Assembly (NCBI RefSeq): GCF_000003195.3
Contig: NC_012870.2
Span: 9,106,501 to 9,170,500 of the forward strand
DNA length: 64,000 bases
DNA from: Sorghum bicolor
Lineage: Eukaryota > Streptophyta > Magnoliopsida > Poales > Poaceae
Reading direction: 5' to 3'
This document shows, in pieces, positions 55,676 through 64,000 of this stretch (the first letter of the stretch is position 1; each line of letters opens with the position of its first letter). The notes beneath the pieces were generated by a model. The model saw only the letters and a list, made by a program, of their open reading frames with translations, did not search any database and had not been told where the DNA came from. The translations under genes were made by a program, and so were the position numbers.

Positions 55676-56162
55676 CACAAATTATAAGGGCCTTGTTTAG
55701 TTCCCCAAAAATTTTGTAAAATTTTTCAGATTCTCCGTCACATCGAATCTTTAGACGTATGCATGGAGTATTAAATATAGATAAAAATAAAAACTAATTG
55801 CACAGTTTAGTCGGAATTGACGAGACGAATCTTTTGAGCCTAGTTAGTCCATGATTGAACAATATTTGTCAAATACAAACGAAATTGCTACAGTGCTCAT
55901 TTTGCCAAAAAATTTGTAACTAAACAAGGCCCAAGAATCTTGGAGAGTCAAAATATCTTAAGTTTAACCAAAATTATATGATAACATAATAATATTTATG
56001 ATACTAACTGAGTATCATTAGGTTCTTCATTACTTATATTTTTATAGTAATATGTATTTGATGTCAAAAATATTTCTATTTTTTTCTATAATTTTGGTCA
56101 AATTTGAGATGCTTTGACTCTCCAAAATTCTTAAAATGACTTATAAATTGGGATGGAGGAAG
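55676..56162. mobile_element. Stowaway-like MITE (host of a nested element)
   Basis: It starts CTCCCTCCATCACAAATTATAAG and ends CTTATAAATTGGGATGGAGGAAG, with TA on each side. Removing the inner element restores AATTATAAGAATCTTGGAG, which pairs with CTCTCCAAAATTCTTAAAAT near the right end. Confidence 0.75.
55689..55932. mobile_element. GGCCTTGTTTAG MITE nested in a Stowaway element
   Basis: The ends are GGCCTTGTTTAGTTCCCC and AACTAAACAAGGCCC, with AAG on each side (55686-55688 and 55933-55935). The insertion point is about 13 bp inside the left arm of the host element, so the insertion order is unambiguous. Confidence 0.85.
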
Positions 56163-57299
56163 TACATAATTAGTTGAACATTTGAGTTGGTTTCACATAT
56201 ATGGCTTGGCAACTAAATAAAAAATGATAATGGATTTTGTATTGATCAAAATAAGAGGATTTTGGTATAATTTACTTGCTAAAGTAATCAATTTAGCAAG
56301 TTAATAAAAGAAATAGTAACTTTAATTGTTGTTCTTCTCCAACAATCTCCTATAATAACTTTCTAAAAGTTATAATAGGGCCTATATTTAATGATTTTTG
56401 GTTTATTATGTTGTTCATAAAAAAATTGAAAAGAAAATTGCATCTTTTATCGGCACCGACGCGAGCACTAGCTTTGTACGGCCGCAAAGCGTGCCTAGCA
56501 TCCATGTCTTCCGGCCAATGCAAGCGATGAGCATATATAAAGATAGCACGCTATGCACATGTAAAGGTAGCATGCTGTGCTTTCGAACCAAAGATCAATA
56601 ACACCTACGGAGGCAAGCACGAAGCGATAGCGTTGACCTATAGGGCGGCGGCAATGGAGGCCGGTACATACCAGCGACGGTCGGACCAGAGGAATGTACG
56701 AGAAATGACGTGAAAACAGGTCCAAAGAGAAGAGATAGGGAGTTTTCTCGATTTTGAAAATTTATGAGTTGAAGAAGATATTTGACAACTTTCTATTTTT
56801 CTCGATTTATGAAACTGCTAGAGGAAGCTTTTTTTTCTCTTTTTACTAAAATATTAAGATAAGGAGTTGTTTTACCGAACTCCAAGTTGGATTTCAAATG
56901 AAGGCTTATTGTTGGTACAAGCAAAGACATCAAGAAAACGACTTTGAGAAACTAAGGGAAAGTGAAGAATAAGCTATGATTTGGCAATCGATGTACATAG
57001 CCAAAGGTGAAGAAACAAGTATTTGAATTGATACGAGGGACTAGATGAGTTATGCAATCAAAGTATCAAATCATTGTTGGATTAAAGGTTAAAAAGTAAC
57101 TTGAAACTATGCTTTACATGTTGAAATAGTTCTCGTCACAAACTTAAGCTGGATTTGCTCAAGGATTAAGATAAAGTTGATTGTAATTCTTGTGAAGATA
57201 TATTGTGGAGAAACGTCCGAACTTGCCCATTCTTTGGAATGTTAGGTGTTGCTGCCGTACCCATATTTGGAATTCACCATCATGTGGAAAACAAACTAA

Positions 57300-57530
57300 G
57301 AGGTGTTTGGTTAGAAGTGTTAAAGTTTAACAGATACTGTAACTCTTTTGTTTTATTTAGCAATTAGTATCTAATCATGGACTAATTAGACTCAAAAGAT
57401 TCGTCTCACAAATTACTCTAGAGCTGTGCTTTTAGTTTCACAAATAATTTATATCTAGTGCTCCAAATATATATCTAAATATTTGATGTGACAGAGATTA
57501 AAAAGTTTACGATGCAAACCAAACAGAGCC
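57300..57530. mobile_element. diverged MITE with TAA target duplication
   Basis: The left end is GAGGTGTTTGGTTAG and the right end is GCAAACCAAACAGAGCC. TAA repeats lie at 57297-57299 and 57531-57533. Internal ACTAATTAGACTCAAAAGATTCGTCTC links it distantly to the GGCCTTGTTTAG family. Confidence 0.7.
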
Positions 57531-58161
57531 TAATTCAGTTTTTAGTTTTTTTTCCATAAAGCAGCGAACGTCGTCGAGTGAAGAAATGGAAGGAAATATC
57601 GCCACGATGTTTACCTGATGCCAATGGAAGGCAATATCCCACGATGTTAACCTGATGCCGGTTGTATCTGATAATCTGATGGATTAGAGGTTTAAAAGAG
57701 GCCACCAAACAAATCCATCTGATAATGCGAAGCATACGTGAGGCTAAGAGATGAGAGATTGGCACTCTTAACTGGTAAACTCTTTCAGGCTTGAGGTATT
57801 TTAACATAAAGCACATTAGCCCGCCTACGGAGCAAAGATTACCTCCACAGACTATATACTAAAGCAACGCAGCGACATCCAAAAAAGAATTTTAAAGAGT
57901 GAAAGAAACATCTCATACATCAATTTCCAGCATAGCTTCCAAAGTCGATCAAAAGTCTAAACCATACCGCAGGTGATGACTGATGACAGCAGGCTCTGAG
58001 CAAACAAAAATTATGGTAACAGAACACAAAAAAGAAAAAAACTCGACAAAAACATGTATAATACTTATTCCTTACAATCAGTAAACTCCCTGGTAAAATA
58101 TATGATAAAGTCTTGGAACTTGACACTAGAAAGAATATAGGGGACCTCTAACTACCATTGC

Positions 58162-61100
58162 TTATCTCGACTGTGTAGGGGAGCAGAGGAGGCCTGAAGC
58201 ATCTGCCCCAACCGCAGCAAGCTCACATATGGTACAAAGCTGCCCTTCGATGGAAGGAACAAATCGGGATCCACAGTAAGGGCAGGAAACATCCTTTTGG
58301 CCACGATAGATAGGAACATATGTGGCGCCACAAACAACGAATGGATTTCTGAAATCATAGTTCAGTTGGTGAGAATCGTTCTTGTCCTGGCAAGCTTGCA
58401 GAACCTGTCTAGCCTTCTTTGCTTGGGCCTCCTGAGGGCTGTTCTCAAGAAGCATCCTTGCAAAGTGTCCTGCAGTTGCATAGTTTTTCTGCTTGAAGCA
58501 AAGAGCCATAGCGCTTGCAAGCACAAGCCTCATATGAACTCTCTGAAGCTTGCAGTTTGTGAAGTAAGCAGCCAACTCCTGTTGACGGGTCACATCATCC
58601 CTCAATTCCTTTCTCTTGAGTTCCATCCTCAGACCAAGAACATACTCCCTCACTATCTCAATTAATTCCTTTACCTCATCAACTTCTCTCCGTGAATCCA
58701 CCACAATAACTGGAATGGTATGCAAGATGCTAAGGAACTGTCTCAGTGCTTCAGGGAACTTTCCCTCAGTTGTGGCTTTGTAGGCAGCCTTGAGTCTATC
58801 CTCCATTTGTGAGAAGCTGAAAACAAGTGCAGGAGGGCCCCTCACGTTAGGACTTGCAGACTCATTCCAACCTTTCTCTACTGCAACTGATATAACAGGA
58901 GCGGCGGCAAGCGCACGCAGATATGTATGACTGCCCATGTGCAGGTCAAGAAACAAGGGCTTCAGTGGAACAAAGTTCTTGATACCCAACTGGCGGCTAA
59001 GCAACCTCATTGCTGTGTCAAAGTTCCCTGCAGCCGCTTGCTCCCCAGCCAGAGAAGATCTCTGGGTCCAAATTTGGCTGACAGGAATACCTGGTGTAGG
59101 AGCAACAAATACAGCGGAGCGAGCATTGCCAACAGATTTTGGAGTCTCAGTTTCAGGTGGAAGTTCCAGATCTTCCAGATCCCAGCCACCTTCCTCACCA
59201 TCCTCCTCATTTGGCTCACCCTCTTCTACATCAAAACCATCACCATTGGCCACCACTTCACTTGCATCAACAATATCCAAGTCTTCATCACCCCAATCAG
59301 CACCAGCAGCTTCATCGTCTTCCTCAAGATCTGCCCTTCCAGTAGCATCCAGTCCACCTTCGAAAATACCGCGCATTACCCTCAGTAATGGCCAATCACC
59401 ACACGCTGTGAGAGGTGCAGGAGGGATCAGTAGTGAGTGGGATTTTCCTTCAGGCAGAGATGGAACATTCTCGCCTAATTCAGCAGCAAGCCTCTCAGCA
59501 ATTTCTGTGAGCCCATGAGTGACAGCGGTAACATAAGCAAGAGGTATCTGCCCAGCATTCTCCAAGATCTCAACACGCTTCTTGGCATCCCCAAGATACA
59601 ATGCATTGTGGAACTGTCCCATCAAATTGTTGTTCTGTCCAGCAATTTTGCACATGAAGCCGACCTTGTCCAAGTAACCAGTAATAAGATACAGAAAAGC
59701 AAGCCTCTCAAAATTCTTTGTTCGTTGATAAGCATATTCCACTATACCAACATTTCCCTGCCTCAGGGCCTCAATTCCCAACTTGTACCAGTGATCCTTG
59801 TCATCGATCTCCTTTGCAGAAGCAACTGCAATTTGAATGTTACCACTCTCGAGAGCCAGGTTAAATCTGGTCTTCTCATCCTTCACAAAGTGTAGAGCAA
59901 CTTCTGGGAAACCTTTCTGTTGCAAATAAGAAATCACAGCCTGCCCACACAGCTGGGAGTTCTTAATCATACTCATAACATGATCATAGCGTTTCCTGAG
60001 AAGGGCGAGCTTGAAAATGTACTCCGATGCATCAACTGCAATCAGCTTGTTCTTTCCATCACGATCTAAGCAGAAAATGTTGTTCCCAACAACCCTCGTT
60101 ATGTAAATAGGAACATCAAGGGTTTTTATGATCCCACTGTCTCCATTGGGAAGACAGTACTTCATATGGTTCAGTGTAGTGTAAATGAACACACCATTCT
60201 CATCCCAGGCACCACTTTTCACACGGATGGTTTCATGCAGTGTGCACCTGTGGACAAGCTTCTTGCTAGCTATAACCACTGCATGCTTGCTCAGCAGTGC
60301 AACGGATTCCATGTCACTGGACCAAACAACATATTTGACAGCAGGAGTCTGGAGCTCACCAAGAACTAACCTTTGCTGAAGATCAAAGATGGTCACCCTG
60401 TCTTCAGATTTGCACAGCAGGTTACCGGTCCCAGCATAATATATTGCATCAGTCGCAATGGGAAGGGGGCTTTTCTTCACAATTTCATTCTTAAGATTCT
60501 TCACCAAAACTTGATTGCTACTCTTCTCAAGGACTGCAAACCTGTTGCGTGCTACAAAAACAGCAGAACCACCAGCTCCTTTCTTTGCCTCTTGCAAGTA
60601 ATCAGATCTGCCAGCAGAATCCTTGGGAACAATGTAGAGTTCATATGAACCCCCGTCAGCATCAGAGCAAATCAAGACAGCATTCTCAGTTGGGCTGTAG
60701 GACAGCGTCCTGGGTGACTGGTTCAAGCTGACTGATCCAGGTCTTCTTATTGGAGCCACTTGAACTTCCTTCTGGCTAGTGTATTCAAAGAACCGGAGAA
60801 ACCGATCCTTCACATAGAAAACAGTGTCACCACTAACACAGAAGGCCGGGCGTTCCCTCTCTAATTTGAACACAATCATGCCACTGTCATGACCAGCAGC
60901 AAGAAGGTTCATTTCAGGGTGAGCAGCAAGAATCCAGAAACGGTCATGCTCCCGTCTAAATGTCTGAATACCAGTTCTCTTTGTGGCATCCCAAATGCGA
61001 ATGCTTTTGTCTTCTGAGTTGGACACAATGATGTCTTGCTTCGCATGGAACATCACACAAGACACATTATTCATGTGGCCCCTTAAAGTATCAACTTCCC

Positions 61101-62750
61101 AAGCCTTGGTATCTGTCCACAAAAAATAAATATAAATTATTGCATTTCAAACATTTCCTTGTAGAATGTATACGCTTTTTCACATATGCTAGGTACTAAT
61201 TGAGCAGCTAAATTGTGTGCTAAACTTAACCTCCAAGAGCAATTTTACATGTACATATTAAATATAAATCAAAAGTAACAAGTTACCAATGGTATGAAGT
61301 TCTGTGAACGAAAGATTACAGAAAGAAAGGAAAAAATATCCATGATTAAAAGCATATTATTAGGTAATTCTATCATGCGGAAACATCAAATCATATATAC
61401 TTGAATAGTTATCATTTGTACACAAAAACTACAAACAAGACATGCAAATTGCAAAGTGAGCAATAAGACTATTACCATTCATTCTCCATAGCTTCACCTG
61501 CCGGTCATCTGCCCCAGAAACAATGAGTGGCAAAGTGGGATGAAACGAGGCCCAGTTGACCCCACGGTCATGGCCTTCGAGGACATATTTCACTACAGCA
61601 TCAACACCTCCAAAAAGATCTGTGTTCATCTGGGTGAGACGGAGGATGTCATCAGCAGGTGACACTGTCTTCTTCCTCAGAGCTCCAATATCCCAGACAC
61701 GCACAGTCTGATCAAGTGATGCAGATACAACCAGGTCTTCTTTGGGATGGAAAGATGCACACATGACGTAGTGGTTATGTCCAGTCAGCACAGCCACACA
61801 GGTGCGTGATTGCCAGTTCCAGATACGGATTGTCTGATCGTCACTAGCACTTACAATCCATGGGTACTCATGATGGAATTGCACAGTGCGAATGTAGTCA
61901 AGGTGCCCATGAAGTGTGAAGAGGCAGCGGTGCGTCTTGTAATTCCAGACCTTAATCTTATAATCATCACCTGCATCGTATCACAGTAACCAGAATATTA
62001 GAAGACTAATAAGTTTTACAAGTAACAATAGTAATGTGTCGAAGGATGTCTTAGTTTCATTAGCCTGAATTCAATTATTGATAGCACGATTACAGCATTG
62101 GTTTTTGTCTTGGTGCACGCTAATGAGAATGCCTTTGTGATTTGTGACCAAGGTATTCTGTCTCATGTTTCAAAGATCATATAGAATCCACTGACTACAG
62201 GCAAAGGAAAAATCAAACACTAAGGAATTATTTACCATACCATACAGATCATTGTATGCACAGATGAAGCAAGCACCAGATCCGAGTTCGACCAGCCCAT
62301 CGTACCAAACTATTATATATATATCCTTAACCACCGCACCTCCCACCAAAGGCGATCTCATCAACGAACTTGTAAACCAGTCTAGTCCAAGCGCCCACGA
62401 TTACACAATCAACGAATCGCAGAACCATCAAACATCCACCACGTAACTCGCGGGAACACCACCAATCCGCGAGAGAGAAATTGAGCTAAACATGCGAAGC
62501 GCGCACTAGACGGGCGAGACGAGGAAGGATCTAGCAAATTACCTCCGGAGACGAAGAGGGGCTGGGTGGCGTGGAAGTGGACGCCGCGAACCGGCCCGTC
62601 GTGCTCGTCGAAGCGGTCGAGGAGGGTGCCCATGCGGTAGTCCCACATCTGGATCACCCCGCTGTGGAGACTCGCCAGGATCCATGGCCGACGCGGGTGG
62701 AAACTCAGGCCCTTCACCCGGTTGCTCTTCGTCTCGAACTTGGTCAGCAT
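58162..62750 (-). CDS. COPA: coatomer subunit alpha (alpha-COP)
   Basis: Three exons, 62750-62543, 61970-61476 and 61112-58162, join in frame to 1217 residues, the usual alpha-COP length. The N-terminus [19 protein letters not shown] opens a WD40 propeller that binds di-lysine cargo tails. WD repeats run to about residue 300 (for example [40 protein letters not shown] and [19 protein letters not shown]). A second beta-propeller and helical solenoid follow ([40 protein letters not shown]). An acidic linker ([20 protein letters not shown]) precedes the C-terminal domain that contacts epsilon-COP, ending with [20 protein letters not shown]. The protein is part of the COPI coat for Golgi-to-ER retrograde transport. 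Coding sequence is intact. A GA repeat lies in the 5' flank. Confidence 0.97.
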
Positions 62751-62899
62751 CCTCCCGGCCCGGCGTGCCCGGCCACGTCGGCGGCTAGGCCGAGCTCCCT
62801 CCTAGCTGTAGCTGCGGAGAGGAACGGAGAGGAGGAGGGGGTGGATCTGGAGGAGAAGAGGAGGAGGGGGTGGATCTGGAGGGGCGAGTCGGGACTCGC

Positions 62900-62942
<43 letters not shown>

Positions 62943-63885
62943 ATGCAATGGACGACGGGAGAGGGAGGTGTTTTAGATCTCGGCGCAGGGGATCTGATGA
63001 GCCTCGAGGTGGGGTGAGGTGGTGGGAGGGGTCATGACCGTTTGATGCTGGGACGTGATGATCTCAGCCGTTGGAGAGGATGCGCCCTGGTTGTCAGTGA
63101 GGCATTTGCTTTTGCCGTAATGACGGATTAAAGTCGTTTGATGATTTGATGATAGTACTACTGCATACATACAGTACTACTACCATGTAATAAAAAAAAC
63201 TCATTTGGAGAGAACCGACCGCAGCAGAGGCAGAGCAGACGCGACGCGAGTCTCCTTCCCTGCCGGCCCGCCTCCGCATTCCGGTTCCGGACTTCCGGTA
63301 ACGCCGAGGTTCGTCCGATTTGCCTCCGTTCCTTCCCGTATTTACCGCTCCCTCGAGCTCAGTGGGTGCGGGATTGGGTAGTAATAGGGCGGGCGTTGGT
63401 CGCGACAGAGGGGGCTGATGTAGCCCTGTTCGCAATTTCGACAATTTTGCTGCAACAGGATCGCGTGGGACTCTTGGAAGTTGGAATCGAGACGGTGTTT
63501 GCCGAGGTGCTTGTCGGTTTGCTGTAGCTGATATTACTATTGCTTATGGAGATTTTGAGCGAGAGAGAATGTACATATCGATGTGTAGTGATGCTTACTG
63601 TGTTTGGGCTGTGTTGATCTGTGTGGGTGATAGAATCTTCGACCGACCTGTGTAGTTTGACAGGATCGAGTTTAAACCTAACTATGGTTTGTCGATGTAG
63701 TTTTGAGTTTTCTGCGGTGGTCTATTCTTTTCTAGAATCTGTTACAGTCTGGTGGTGATGCAGTAACCGTAAAGGAATGCAGCAGACAAGCCCATGACTT
63801 TCTTATCCTGATGATGGTTTCTTTTCTTTTTGGTAACGTTGTTACTTTTTTCTTGTTCTAGGGTTTCTGGTGCCTAGACGTTCTG
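62751..63885. other. divergent promoter region and 5' UTR of the right-edge gene
   Basis: 62751-62940 is the 5' UTR side of coatomer alpha. 63190-63300 is GC-rich and probably the non-coding first exon of the rightward gene, with a possible donor at CTTCCG/GTAACG (about 63298) and an acceptor TGTTCTAG/GGTTTCTGG (63861). Thus the right-edge gene likely has a 5' UTR intron of about 560 bp. Confidence 0.45.
62902..62938. repeat. (GA)n microsatellite in the coatomer alpha 5' flank
   Basis: About 18 GA units, which read as (CT)n in the direction of coatomer alpha transcription. CT-rich tracts near the transcription start are common in plant genes and may act in the promoter or 5' UTR. Length is likely polymorphic. 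Confidence 0.9.
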
Positions 63886-64000
63886 AATGGCAGATCTAAC
63901 CAACATAGGCTGCTGTGGCTGCTTTAGCTTTTTAAGGAAGCCCAGTGTACCTGCACGACAGCCTCCAGATGCTGATGTCATGTTATCTCAAGATTTGCTG
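63886..64000 (+). CDS. N-terminal exon of a probable GRIK/SnAK-type protein kinase (cut by window edge)
   Basis: ATG 63886 opens MADLTNIGCCGCFSFLRKPS and runs to MLSQDLL at the edge, 38 codons without a stop. The Cys-rich GCCGCFSFLRKP start followed by an LSQDLL motif resembles, from memory, grass kinases of the GRIK/SnAK group that activate SnRK1. Cysteines near the N-terminus could be lipid-modified (inference). The kinase domain would lie outside the window, so the call rests on a short stretch only. Confidence 0.5.

Larger units (their letters stand above)
55350..58161. other. intergenic with nested and single MITEs
   Basis: 55350-55440 is the promoter side of the unrecognised gene. A Stowaway-like element (55676-56162) has another MITE inside it. 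56400-56720 is a GC-mixed segment with no motif. A diverged MITE lies at 57300-57530. 57540-58161 is the 3' flank of coatomer alpha. Confidence 0.5.

Overview
This window looks like nuclear DNA of a grass, most likely Sorghum or a close relative (Andropogoneae). The signs are GC-rich first exons, many small introns with plant GT/AG borders, plant-only gene families, and several copies of a ~235 bp miniature element with GGCCTTGTTTAG ends that I associate with sorghum-type genomes. I see no prokaryotic, organellar or viral gene system, no CRISPR array and no tRNA or rRNA gene. Exon models were built by hand from reading frame, splice sites and remembered family motifs, so single-base errors at junctions are possible.

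Layout, left to right. A possible first exon of a leftward gene sits near 1.6-1.8 kb. Next come two leftward genes: an organelle-type RanBP2 zinc-finger (OZ/VAR3-like) gene at 4885-7918, carrying a one-base frameshift, and a CDCA7-like zf-4CXXC_R1 gene at 8737-10377. A class 3 lipase gene (12854-14846, leftward) appears to lack one conserved exon. 15-21.4 kb is a graveyard of small transposable elements with a 137 bp tandem duplication. A 17-exon IRE-type AGC kinase gene (21474-31043, rightward) follows. Two decayed genes come next: an NPH3-family 3' fragment (33.2-33.9 kb) and a leftward coiled-coil gene (34.1-36.4 kb).

The right half is richer in intact genes: a hyccin-family gene (37245-38543, leftward), RNA polymerase I subunit RPA12 (42227-44239, leftward), an HMGA-type linker-histone/AT-hook gene (46626-47459, rightward), a single-exon PLS-class PPR gene (50918-52558, leftward) lying between two direct repeats, an unrecognised six-exon gene (53640-55349, leftward), coatomer alpha (58162-62750, leftward) and the first coding exon of a probable GRIK/SnAK-type kinase (63886 to the edge, rightward).

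The genes do not form one pathway; they are ordinary neighbours (organelle RNA processing, chromatin, secretion, PI4K complex, Pol I, signalling). The most unusual structure is an old segmental duplication: sequence just downstream of the kinase gene (31.5-32.6 kb) recurs downstream of RPA12 (39.5-42.1 kb), where it has been opened by two inverted-repeat elements and by a ~700 bp Helitron that itself carries a Tourist-like MITE. I found nothing that justifies calling a new biological system. The best leads are the frameshifted OZ gene, the lipase missing an exon, the nested insertions, a hairpin MITE inside a kinase intron, and the unrecognised gene.
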